NCBI GenBank assembly: GCA_914767715.1 | Contig: OU612066.1 | Location: 14,945,001 to 15,009,000 of the forward strand | DNA length: 64,000 bases | Origin: Membranipora membranacea | Lineage: Eukaryota; Bryozoa; Gymnolaemata; Cheilostomatida; Membraniporidae | Direction of reading: 5' to 3' | In this document: piece by piece, positions 37,428 to 49,000 of the stretch | How the letters are laid out: each line of letters opens with the position of its first letter | Numbering within the stretch: the stretch's first letter is position 1 | The notes under the pieces: generated by a model | Seen by the model: only the letters and a program-made list of their open reading frames with translations | What the model was told of the DNA's origin: nothing | The model's database searches: none | Program-made: the position numbers and the translations under genes

Positions 37428-40400
37428 ATGGCATTCACTGGCAGCGAAATTCTTAACGATGTGACAATGATGCATACAAATAATGGAATCAAAAGGAAAA
37501 GGATAGAGGCTGAACATCAGGGCATGGATGATCAGCAGTCAACGTCTAAATTCCTCAAAAAGGGTAAGATTCTACACCATCTACACACATCTCATTGCGT
37601 ATGGCTCATAGGTTTTCTACTTTGTTACTGTTTGTGTTGAGCTGCATTCCATGCGATTCTGCCTTCAAAATATATAATGAGTCTTAGGAACGTGATGCAT
37701 AGTCATGGCTGAAGAAGCTGTTATTCTGCTTGCAAATCCACATACTCTGCTCTTGCAATGCTCACCTGTGCTGCCAAATTTCCTCACATGCATTGATTAT
37801 TTCTTTTGTAAATCCTGTCTAGCAGAATGTTTTTGATTCAGTTTTCACTTGCAGTTAGACCATAGACCATAGTTAGACATACCCTACAAAGACTTCCTCA
37901 GCATATATGAGATGACATTACTCTATAAAACATTAGATTTGATATATCTTCTCAGGTAAAAGTTTCCTCACAGTGTCAGCACAAGCAGGACTGTATCACA
38001 CAGAGAACTGGAGTGGTAAGGACACGGCCATATTTATACCTCTCAATGAGGACACGACTCTGAGGGTACATTCATTCGATCAGATAACTTATCCCTCCGG
38101 TTCAGGGCCGGATAATTACTTCATCGGGGATGCAGAGGAGAGATATACAGGCACAATACCAGGTATGATTGCATGCATCACCTTTTGTGCCAAAAATATG
38201 AGATATTACTTAACGGTGGATGAACCAAGGAGTTGGAGACAAACTCCTTGGTTGAACTGACTTGAGTTTTTGATCTGGTCAATGTCCCAGCGATCACTAT
38301 CATGTTATGCTGTGGATGAAGCTAGCCTGATGCAATTGCAGTGTTTTATCATTTACCTTAAGTATAGACTAATTATTTACTGTGATTTTACTGAAGCACG
38401 CGTCCCCAAAGGTTTATTTTACTCTGCATCTAGTTGGCAACCAACCACAATGTTTTGACAGGTTTGATTTATGACTATGGAACTTACATCTGCTATGACA
38501 TTTTAATTGTCTTCTTTTTAATCTATTTTTACGGTTTTGCCAGTCATATTGTAATCATCAATCATGACATCCTAGTACTTATAAGTCATGGCAGTTTTAA
38601 ACAATTTTTGAGCACCCTACCCTGCCCTGACCTGCAAAACTCAACTAGAGCTTCTTCAAAAGTGATCTGTGCGAAAAGTTATCTGAAGCATGAGCTAACT
38701 TCTACTACTATAGCTAACCTTGTCAATATGCTGAGCTTACTACTTTATATCCGTTCCCTTGATTGATGTACAAACTGCACTTACAAATGGATGTTTATCA
38801 TCTCTTGGCAAACATTGTTATAGCGATAATATCAAAATATGCATAATCACAAACTTACAAATTCACGCAAGGCACCTATAACACTGGCCAAATAACATAT
38901 TTTATTTGCTCAAGTATGTTTATGCTTGTGATGCCTTACTTGGCACTATCTTGTTTAATGTCTATTTTCGTATCCGATACAGGTAGAGTTATACATTTAT
39001 GGAGGTTTAGTGAAGCAAGAGGAAGACTTTTTATTGCCAGATCTCTATTATGTACTGATGACCAGGTAAACAATTTAACCTGAGTACTCACAGTTATAGA
39101 CATTCAATAAACTTTTGCAGTAGAGTCAGCTAGACCACCGTATAATGGTCAATGGCATCGTTGTTCATCCTAGAACAAGTTATCTGCAGCTCCTTGATAC
39201 CCGACTTTTGCAATATAAATCTGCCACCTTAGAGGGAACAAACTTGTTCAATGCTCATCCAGCATATACTGAGAGCTTACACTAGAAGATTAAAGTACCC
39301 ACAGGAACTAGAGTTTGCTATTTTGCGCAAGCTTGAATTAACTAAAAGTACTAAATTTTAGCTAGTGAAAATTGGTGCTCGTTCAACTCACCCCAAGCTA
39401 AACCCCAGCTTATATTTACATTATGTAGGCAAGATACAGCAGTTTTTCAGGGTAAGACAAGTATATTATCACATAACTGTTAGTTTTTTTGTTGCTCTCA
39501 GGTTTGTGAACCAATGAACTGTTGTGCATTGGGTGAAAGCCCATCTTCTCCCAATAATCATTACTACAAGTTGAGTGGCTTCAGTCCAACAACCTCTCCA
39601 AGGAGATAATCCCCTTCAATTAGTCCCAAACTCCATGTTCACATCAGGGAGGGTGGGATATACTTGACTTCCCACCATCCCTGTTCACATCTTACTGTAA
39701 GGAAAATTGAAGTTGCCTCCCCATATTTCAAAGTAACACAACTACCATAAGAAACATTACAGGGGTATAAATGGCTTGGATTTCAGCATTATTTTGAGTT
39801 CCTGTTTCTTGTCTGTAGTTTTATGAGGAGCTCTGCCGAGCACTAACGGACTTTTGAACCAGTACTTTACCTACAAGGTGAGCAGAAGCTTCACAAACAA
39901 TGTATGCTCTAAATATAAAGCTTTTGTTTTATTTTACTGCCTCGTGAAGTATTGTAGCCATAGTTTATATTCAACGTCATCTTGTTATTTTTGTAATTAC
40001 CATATTTTCTATCCATTGTTACTCTGTTATAGGTATCATTTTTCAAAATTTTGCACTCAGATTTCATAATACATTTATAGAATATAGATGTCATCCATAT
40101 TTTTTTAGTCACCCATAATACTGCGTGTAGATTTGCACAGGTGCAAATGTAATGCAAATGTAGGTGCACAGTGGGCAAACTCTATTTTTACCTTCATGGA
40201 ATTAGCTATTAATTTACATAACATGGTTTACATATTCAACATGATGTACATATGGTAATAATGTTATCAGGTACTGCTATGTCTTCAGGGACAAAATGCC
40301 AAGGGTCCCTAGCTTCTTAGCATGTAAATATTACGCTTTTAAGTGTCAACAATGGAAAGTTAAGAATAAAACTCTCTATTGTCCTTGTCAAGGATTAACC

Positions 40401-41095
40401 AGATATTCAATATTAATCTTTCATAATTCTTAAATTCACAAAGTGTTAAAAAGCATGCACAAATATGAAAGCTTTGAAAGCGTTGATAGAACTGTGAGGA
40501 TCAATAGTTTTTGAGCGTTTACTGCAAGATGCAAATTATATTACTTATATATACCTGTCAAGATTCAAATGACTTTCTAAGTCCTCCCATAATCCATAAT
40601 CAGTTGTTGGTATGACACTTATAATTGTGCCCTTGACAGTTCAATAAACCTGCAAGCACAAGTCAGTCAGTATCACACAGAAAGTTTTGACCAACCCAAC
40701 AACCTCTTAGTAGCTATAGACCCGTATGCCAACCCTCCCCCTTCCCCAGCATTTTTGCAAAATGCCTCCTGTTGATTTGAGACATTTTATGCACTTTCTA
40801 ATACACTTATCACGATTGTGTGTATAGTTCAGGCCTTTCATTCCCTTTTATTGCTCATCCAGGTATTGTAAGTAGAACAGAGGGCTCTAGTAGTATAAGT
40901 TGTCTCCTCACAGGCGGCGCATCAGACAAAGAACTGCTACAGGTAGGGTTAGCATTGTCACTTAGTAATGATGTACTTGAACTGTTAGATGACATCGGCC
41001 CTATATCTGTTCCTGATTCTGCGACTGTCTGTGGTACTGATATCACTGACGCTCTCAGAGGGACAGCTACTGAATGTATCAGACCTGTTGCATAG
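37428..41095 (+). CDS. Unrecognised gene with NLS-like N-terminus and two possible 3' ends
   Basis: Exons 37428-37563, 37956-38162 and 38983-39065 join in phase and read from MAFTGSEILNDV. An IKRKRIEA stretch could be a nuclear localisation signal. The rest is a compact alpha/beta-looking segment (FLTVSAQAGLYHTEN, DTTLRVHSFDQITYP, RVIHLWRFSEARGRLFIARS). From 39065 (phase 0), an exon at 39819-39857 gives a stop after FYEELCRALTDF, for a 154-residue protein. A separate phase-1 exon at 40862-41095 with a good acceptor encodes GIVSRTEGSSSISCLL, then LQVGLALSLSNDVLELLDDI. It could join the phase-1 donor at 38162 as an alternative end, or belong to an unseen gene. I do not recognise the family. Confidence 0.6.
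38223..38253. repeat. Perfect 12-bp palindrome AACCAAGGAGTT / AACTCCTTGGTT
   Basis: Arms 38223-38234 and 38242-38253 are perfect reverse complements with a 7-base loop. It sits in an intron of the unrecognised gene. Confidence 0.8.
39171..39251. mobile_element. Second copy of the TAGAACAAGTTTGTTCCC MITE
   Basis: It begins TAGAACAAGTT and ends with the AGAGGGAACAAACTTGTTCA end of the family. Flanks 39162-39170 (tgttcatcc) and 39252-39260 (tgctcatcc) form a 9-bp direct repeat with one mismatch, matching the copy at 3930. Confidence 0.75.
39340..39422 (+). repeat. Dispersed repeat with GGTGCT...GCTAAAC core
   Basis: Contains TTGGTGCTCGTTCAACTCA and AAGCTAAACCCCAGCTTATA. Related copies lie at 12310-12380, 15165-15225 and 41845-41922, all in plus orientation. 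A short dispersed element of unknown class. Confidence 0.55.
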
Positions 41096-41962
41096 TAATT
41101 CTTCCTACTCTCTTTCACCTGCGGTATAGAAAAAATAATTTCAAGCGCAGCATAATTTATGGAATGGATTTTATTTTTGTGGTTGTGTTAAAACATACTA
41201 TAGTTTAATTGTGAACCATATCTCTCAGCTAAAAAGATGAATACTAAAATACAGAATACTAAAAGGCAAAATGTGGACAAAAATCTTGAAGTTCTAGTTT
41301 TTGGCATGATGAAATATCTACGAGCATGTATGTATGAGCAGTATGTGAAAATCCAGATTAATTTTGATAGTACTCTAATAACTCTATGGAGTTTGTTAGT
41401 GAAAAAGTGCACTGTTGATAAAATGTAAACAGTGTAATTTGCTAGGATTTGCTTTGATCAAGGCATCAAATATAACAGATGCATTAAATTTGTCTGACAT
41501 TTTATTTCATTAGTTAGTTATGAGAATATTACTAATGATCATACACCTTCATTATTTTATTACATTATAGAATATTATCATACCCATGTCTGATAAATAT
41601 AAGATGTACAGCTTGTAGCCTTTTCACACAGGTGCATGGCATAGGAAGCAGATCAGAAACTGAGAACGCATATTTTGTGAATATCATACTGATCGTATTT
41701 TTTAGAATATGATTCGTCCTAGTTCAAAATTATAATATCCTAGAGGAATCGAATATCAGCAGGAGGAAACATTCGCCTTCATGCACATGCTTGAATAGCA
41801 AAGCATTTACTCAAGCGCATTACATAGTTTTCAGTCCAACCTTTGCCAGCTAAAACTGGTGCTAGCTAAGATTAAGACACCTGTAAACTAGCCAAATTAA
41901 ACTCAAGCTAAAATTTACAGGCTTAGGATTTTTTGATAGACATCCATGTTTTACAAAGAATA

Positions 41963-42304
41963 CTAGCCTACCTCTTTTGCAGCTACTAGTTTATCCACTA
42001 AGCCCTGGCTGGTCAGAAACTTTTCAACTTCTCTGTCTTCCCTTGCGCTGTCAGAGTTTGAGCTGCTCGATTTGACAGAGTAAGCTATGAAAGCTAGTAT
42101 TGAGCTTCCGTATATAACAATCACTGCTATCGTAAACAGCATAGCTCCTCTTGAGTCGTATGTATCTTCTGTTGTAAATTCGCCGATGATTGACGTTGTG
42201 TTAGCGTTACTGTAATTTCTCGGCAGAAAGTCTGTGGAAATATTATGAGTACGGATTGTTGTAGTTTCAGCTATAAACTCCGTCATCGTCTTTCCTGCAC
42301 CCAT
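41963..42304 (-). CDS. Small single-pass membrane protein
   Basis: A 113-residue open frame on a single exon, with a TAG stop at 41963 and an ATG just after a possible TTACATTAG acceptor at 42310, so a non-coding 5' exon is likely. Residues 55-77 (MLFTIAVIVIYGSSILAFIAYSV) form one transmembrane helix. Three N-glycosylation sequons (Asn21 NIS, Asn30 NYS, Asn35 NTT) precede it and a polar acidic tail follows, suggesting N-out/C-in. The size, single coding exon and IxxIYG...AxSV pattern recall KCNE potassium-channel subunits, but this is weak. The acidic tail lacks a recognisable KCNE motif. Not identified further. Confidence 0.55.
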   Translation of the reverse strand: MGAGKTMTEFIAETTTIRTHNISTDFLPRNYSNANTTSIIGEFTTEDTYDSRGAMLFTIAVIVIYGSSILAFIAYSVKSSSSNSDSAREDREVEKFLTSQGLVDKLVAAKEVG

Positions 42305-43525
42305 ATGCCTAATGTAATAAGAAAGTGAAAATACTTTATTAAATCGTATTATATTAAGTTATCACAGAACAAACTTTATTCCAACTTTTATTTAATATGT
42401 TCAGCCATTAACTTTGATCACTCGTAATCCTATTTAGAATGCCGATAAAGCACTTAAGTCCAGCAGCTGTCGAAGTTATATCAACAGTCAACAGACAGAA
42501 ATAAATTATTTCCTATTCTTCGATTTACTCTGTTTATAGGGCTACGAAAAATGTCGATGGTATTGAAGCAGCAAGGAACATTAGCCAAAAAAATGATGCC
42601 GCTCCTACACATTGCAGATGTACAATGCCTCCTTTTCAAAACAGCATCCATTTGTATATTCTGGAGAAGGTTTTACCAAAACATAAAGAAGCGAAGCTCT
42701 TGGCTTATATGGTAGAAACGAATTGATAACAAAGAAAAATTGTTGACCATAAAAGTGCATTACACAGCAGATTTTCTGTCAGATTAGTTGGTTAGGTTTT
42801 TGCTTTTATATAAGCTATCATTGGGAGCAACCAAAAATAGGTTCTATAATGTGCTGTCCGTAATATTATTCCTATGCTATCAAGCTTCCTCTGTACCTGC
42901 TTTCAGTGCGAGACGTACTTGATGTTAGTGCAGTACACCTCTTCAGACTTCCTGCACTTATCCGTTAATACTTCTGTGTATATGAATGATCTACAATGCA
43001 CCTAACGGGCTCCGTAGATATTAGAACTCTCCCTTGTGTTGTGACTTGTGTGTGCGCCTTTGTGTATTTAAACTACTGGTTTACGACTTAATAAGACAAT
43101 CCCTGATTGCTCTTTGTTTACTTATATTGTATTCTTCTGTGGATTTATAAAGCCGGTGTGTCAGCATGCAACTCATTTGCAAATATGCTCAACTGCTCTC
43201 CTGGCACTTTCTCCTGCTTCATATAATTACCGTGTAAATGTTCAATCATTATAATCTTTGACACAGTGAATGGGAGAGAAATGTTTTTACTTGATTGCTT
43301 ATTATTAAATGCGATAAAGCTTTGGATGGATAAACTTATGGATAAATGTCAGTGGCACAATAGTGTGACTTGTAAATTGTTTTTCTTTCTCGACAATGCT
43401 TTTAATTTGTGCAGGTGATTCTGGGCTGCTTAGACAGTCTGTTTCGTTCACATGGGTGACTTTTGATCAGGTTATTAAGTTGGATTTAATCCCAACAAGT
43501 CAATCATTACCTGTGGCCTTTTCAC

Positions 43526-43547
43526 GTGGCTACAAAAAAGTAGCCAC
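43526..43547. repeat. Perfect 8-bp hairpin GTGGCTAC / GTAGCCAC
   Basis: Arms 43526-43533 and 43540-43547 with an A-rich loop. No downstream T-run or gene suggests a terminator; function unknown. Confidence 0.6.
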
Positions 43548-44454
43548 TTGACAAGGCTATGCGGGTTACAGCTGCACACGTGATACAATAATGTAATAGT
43601 ATAGAAAGCAAATTGCCTTCTCTTTGATACAAGTGGGCATAACTCTTTAAGCAAGATTTATGGTTTTTTAGAGCAGAAGAGAATGGGTAACACATTTTAC
43701 TGGGGAGGATCGCACATGTGAGGTTGTCATACTTCAACTATATCTCAGTGTGAAAACTGATCAAGTGATCGCTTTTAAATATAAAACATCACACAATATC
43801 GAAAACCAATAAATAATGTACCACAATTACTGGTGGCCAATAGAGAGACGAACATGTAATTTTGTACATTTACCCCTGCCCTGGCTTACACGCATTAGTA
43901 TTTACCACTGTAGAGTGTACCTCTTGTATATAATCACATCTTGGGTCAAATATAAAAGTATTCAAAGTTTGACATGGCTTTCAGCAGTAGTATTGGTATG
44001 GTGATTTTAATCCTTCCCTCATGGCATGCCCTCATGACTGTATGTACTTGTTGTGGATTGTGTTTGGCCTCAAATTACCTAAATTTAATTTAGCTTTCTT
44101 CTTCTGCTTCGTAATTCTGGTCATCCAGGGTCTTGTAGCAACGTGTAAGTCATCATGATCCTGAGTTTTGTGATAATTAGTAGGTTTAAGCAGAGGTAAG
44201 CATGCAGTTTTTCTGCAAGATGATTACAATTATGGACAGAGAAGGAAGGAAGTGTGTAGTTATATGACGCCATACACATTTCCTGCGTAAGCTTTAATTT
44301 TATTATTAATCGAGCTATCTAAATGCTTAAACAGCAAACTCATCAGGGAATACTAACATTCTACATTGCTGCCGTCCTTTGGTATAAATAAAATTGCCGT
44401 GGCTACAACACAAACAACTTACCTTGTGTAGCCTTAGAACTCTATGATGATATA

Positions 44455-44521
44455 TAGAACAAGTTTGTTTCCTCAGTGTTGGTGAAAGGATACTCAATCA
44501 GCTGTGAATCAAGGCACCTTT
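44455..44521. mobile_element. Third, partial copy of the TAGAACAAGTTTGTT MITE
   Basis: It starts TAGAACAAGTTTGTTTCCTC and shares the internal ATCAAGGCAC motif with the copy at 3930, but the right inverted repeat is not recognisable. Confidence 0.6.
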
Positions 44522-46086
44522 GTAGCATCACTATGCCACTACGTAACTAAACCTTCTGTTTAAGCTAATAATTTTCCAATTTGGTTTAAATTGACAATTC
44601 AAGTTGTTGGCGTATGTGGTACTGTGATTTCACACTTTCATAGGCCGACACTGGTCTACCCCTTACAGAATTCTGTCCAAGTTATCTCCTCTTTTCCAGG
44701 CAGCCCAGTACACATCCTATGACCCAATACAGCCTGGTGGGTATAACACTTATATTATTGCTTTCTGAGGTCAGCGTGTTGTTGTTTTCACTTTCACTTC
44801 TCAATTTCTTTTACCACAACCTCAGTAAACATCGTAATACGCATAACATAGTAACACCAGCTATGACGCAATAACAGCCCATAACCTATAATCACTGTCT
44901 TCATCAAACTGGATTAAATTCTCAGTTCTGATATCACAGGGTCACGTGGGGTCAGATAGAGTAACATAGGGTCATATCAGAAACCAAACCAGATGTTAAA
45001 TCACATCATCATATCATACTATGAGATATACATTATTAACTTTTATTCATATCTTGGACAGCAAGAGTTAATCACTTGCTGTGATGATCACAGCTTCTTC
45101 TTGTTAATTAGTTAATCATACAGATCTGCTGCCGCTGCTGCCGAATTATCTCTGAATCAGCAGCATGTACAAACAGGTGAGGGAATTCTGCTATGATTGT
45201 GAATAATATTTATCTGCTGTTCAAAAATAAGACAGTCTTACTCAGAGTCTTGATTTGTTGGTCAAAAATACTAGGTTGATTTACTGCAATAGATACATCA
45301 ACTCTGCATTTAGAAAATTTAAGTCTGTGAGCATCCAGTTGTGTTTAGGTGGCAAGCAAATACATCATACAGTGGAAGATAATGCGAGGGCATCAATTGG
45401 TAAGTTTTCTGTTTTATGTCACTTACTGCAGATATGCCAAATTTAGTTTGAAAACTCAAAACCTCGAAGCAACTTCTGAATTTCAAGATTTTCAACGAAG
45501 CAGCGTAAAGCTGATTTCTCCATGCTACCTATATTAGAGTTTTGTTAAGAAACTTTAAAAAAAATGTAGGTCAAATTTGTTGATACTGTTATTAGGCGGC
45601 AGTTTTGACACTGTGCTGCCAATGTCCTAATATATATCTTACTATTTTATCTGAGTTACATAGTTCATGCAACAGGAGGGAAAAATTAAAGTATTTTAAT
45701 TTCATCATACGATATCGATAAAGTAAAATGCAAAAAAAAATCTCAATGTTCCATCTAATCCTCAACCATCTTTTTTTTACATTATACTTCAATGACAATG
45801 GTGGTATGATTGTATGATAATTTGAGCCCCCAAACTCTTGCTTTCCATCTGACATCTACCATCCTGCCACTCTGCCACCCAAATAAAATAATGTTATTTA
45901 ATTTTGAGATAAATGTATTCTCCCCACTCATATCTTTAACTCATGGAGACTGACCATACATAATAAGATCATCACTATTTGAACATTCCTTCTTGACAAA
46001 AGTGTTTTCAACAATTCACCAAATGTTTGGATATATTTTGGTGCGTAATTATGGTATTTACTTTTTATTCGTTACAGAGGTTTGGC

Positions 46087-49000
46087 ATGTGGTGTCTGGT
46101 CATTACACTGGCTATCTCTTGTGAGGCCATCACTGATGAACAGTACAAATTAATAACTGATGCAATCTCAAATCTCCGCACCGACTTTAAAGTAAGTATT
46201 ATCTCATTGAACTTTGGCTTCTGTGCAAGGTATTAAATTTTAAGTTGCTTATCCACAAATTTGGTATGTCAAATCTACTATTAATTAACGGCTAAAAGTG
46301 TCATGGTGATTATTACCCTTGTATCGAACCTGTATTTTTTCGATTCAACGCCTATTTTGTTTAGAAACTTGAAGCGAAGAACGAGAATTACAAATCTACT
46401 GTTGCTTCCTTGGCACTACAAGTTCGTCAACAACAGTTCCATGTCGAGGAGACTACTCGCACTTATGGAGATTCAGGACTGAAACTGACCAGACTGACTA
46501 GAACTGGATCCAAACCTTACTTTTCCACAACCTACAGTGGTGAGTCAGATTGAAGGCCTTTAGCCACTCCCAGCATAAACATTGACAACAACCCTTGCTG
46601 GAATTTGTACTGACATGCATTATGAAGTGTTTCGGCATTCTTGAGTAATATTGTGCTGCAACCTCTGATACCCTTAATTAATGGGAATTTCAGAAAATTA
46701 AGACCCAAAACATTGCTGAGGCCACAGAGGACACCCCCTTTAAAAATCAAGTGCCACCTCTTTACTCTAAACTACCACATTGGTGTGATTATAGTCTCTG
46801 TATTTCACATACCTATTCATAAAAAAAAGATAAGAAATTGAATGGATGTGGAAAAATTTCTTTTGCCATCTTTTAGATTATAGTATTACGAAATAAATCT
46901 TATGATTGGAATACTTTTATATTATTTTAGATGATAAAGTCGGAGCTATTCATACACATTCAAATTATCAGAACCTACTAGGTATGGGCGAGTTGGTAGC
47001 TGTCCTTAATGGTGTAGAGTTTAGAACCAGACATAATGACTATAAGCTGAGAATGCCCTCCACAACATCGACTAGATACGGAGCTACACAGGATATACCA
47101 TATCCAAAAGTACCACCTGCGGTAAGCAGTCTCAGGCTAATCTCATTAACTAACAAGTGCTTATCATTTCTAGCTCTCTAAACTCATGCCCCCTCCCCCT
47201 CCCCCTTTCTTTCGCCTGACAGCCATGTTCAGATGTTCATTTGTGTTTTAGCTCTCAATACACCAAACTAGCTTTCCTGTTATGACAATATAATTCTCAT
47301 TTTCAAACCATTGGTATGCCACCCTTACGGGTTTTACTGTGAGAATGGTTGTTAGACAGGAGTCCAAATGCTATTGTCTTGTGTAAGACTTGATTGAGAA
47401 ACAAAAAAGTGAGCAACTTAAATCTGGGAATTTATCAATTACTAGCTCAGTAGGGAGTGTTGACCAGAGATTAAATCCTAATATGTGAGAACCATTACCC
47501 AACCTTTGCCCTGATACATAGGTTTTGTTGATCTGTGATATGTTTTGTTGTAGGTTTTGGAAAAAGAAACCCTTAAGGAGCAGATCATTGAGTTGAGAGA
47601 ATGGTTCAAAGCTTGGAAGAATTCAGATCATTCAGTCCGAGACTACAGAAAATACTTCAAGGTAACATAATAATCTGTGATGGTAGTGACAATAAACTAA
47701 TCATATGAACTTGCAGTAGGATTCCCATATAAACCACGCCAGAACATTGACTTAATAATGATCTACAACATTCCTTTGATATCAAACTTATAATAATCCG
47801 GACGATGGTGCAACCAGAAGGGAAAAAAAGAAAATTTGATATTACGAGTAGGTAGGATTAACAAACAAATATAAATGAGATCACAGTTTGCAATTATCTG
47901 ATATCTATTCATGAAATTGAATAAAAATGAAATAATAGTTTGTAAAAAAGGAAGGTTACCATGAAGAAGTAGTCTAAAATTCTTTTTGCAAGACCAGTTC
48001 CAGCTTGGTAAAGCAGAGGATAATTCTCAGTAGGGGTACACTCAGGTGCAATTTGTAATCAATATATTATTGTTACTATTTCATAGGCAAATTTGTGTTA
48101 CCTGGAAGGAATGTGGACTAATGCCTCACCAGATAAAATTGATGAACCCTTTCAAAGTGACAGACATCGTATTGATGCTAAGAGCTTCTTCGATTTACTG
48201 GTAAGTCTTAAATGAAAAATGACCCTTGCTAACAAATTTACCCAAAATATCAGTGTGTATACCCTGATTCCCAGTGCATTTCTATAGCATGGCAAGATAC
48301 TGTAGGCATTTGATAATAATTAAGACTTTTTCGGCCTCGGATAATCCAATAAACTCATTATACAAAATAAACTTAATTATTAGAAGGTAGAAATATGTAT
48401 AATATTTCTTTCACCAGCTGCTCAAAAACATGCAACAAAATTCGGGTTCCAAGGGATGTTTGATGAAGATTCGCGTCCGAGTTATCTATCATCACAATTT
48501 GGATTATCCTTTTGTTGATTCAGTTATAACTGCGGTTTATAGGAGAAGATCAGATTTACTGCAGCAACAGGAACGAAAAGTATGAACGAGAACTACGCTT
48601 ATCTTCCCACCACCATCTCAGAAGTAGACAAACAAGGCAACATTGTATACTCACAGTGGAATTACAAGATATTGTGTCATCCCATCAAAAGAGATGTCCC
48701 TCTCACCAGGTATGCCAGCACGATCACTTTAAACCCATCTATGCCATTCTCAGGCCTAACTATGCCGACAGATCAGGCTGTTGAGAGAATTTGTTGCTTT
48801 TGACAAATCCAGCCTGTTGACCAACAGCGTTTTATATACAGCTCCAGTTTCCCATAATAAGTTTTTTTCTGAATTTCCTGGGGAGATAAAAACGACGATG
48901 GCATATGATAAGAGTTTTACTTAATGCCTTAGGAACTCCCAGCAGCACACATTTTTTAGGTTTCAGCTTTGAGTTTACTGCTGTTGCTTTATTCTTGTCA

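Larger units (their letters stand above)
42305..46086. other. Gene-free stretch
   Basis: No recognised exon in 3.8 kb. It contains the third, partial MITE copy (44455-44521) and a perfect hairpin at 43526-43547. Confidence 0.45.

Noticed and set aside
39501-39609. Exon with VCEPMNCCALGESPSSPNN as the ending of the unrecognised gene
   Set aside because: Phase fits and it ends in a stop, but composition is less protein-like than the 39819 exon. It cannot be excluded without transcripts.
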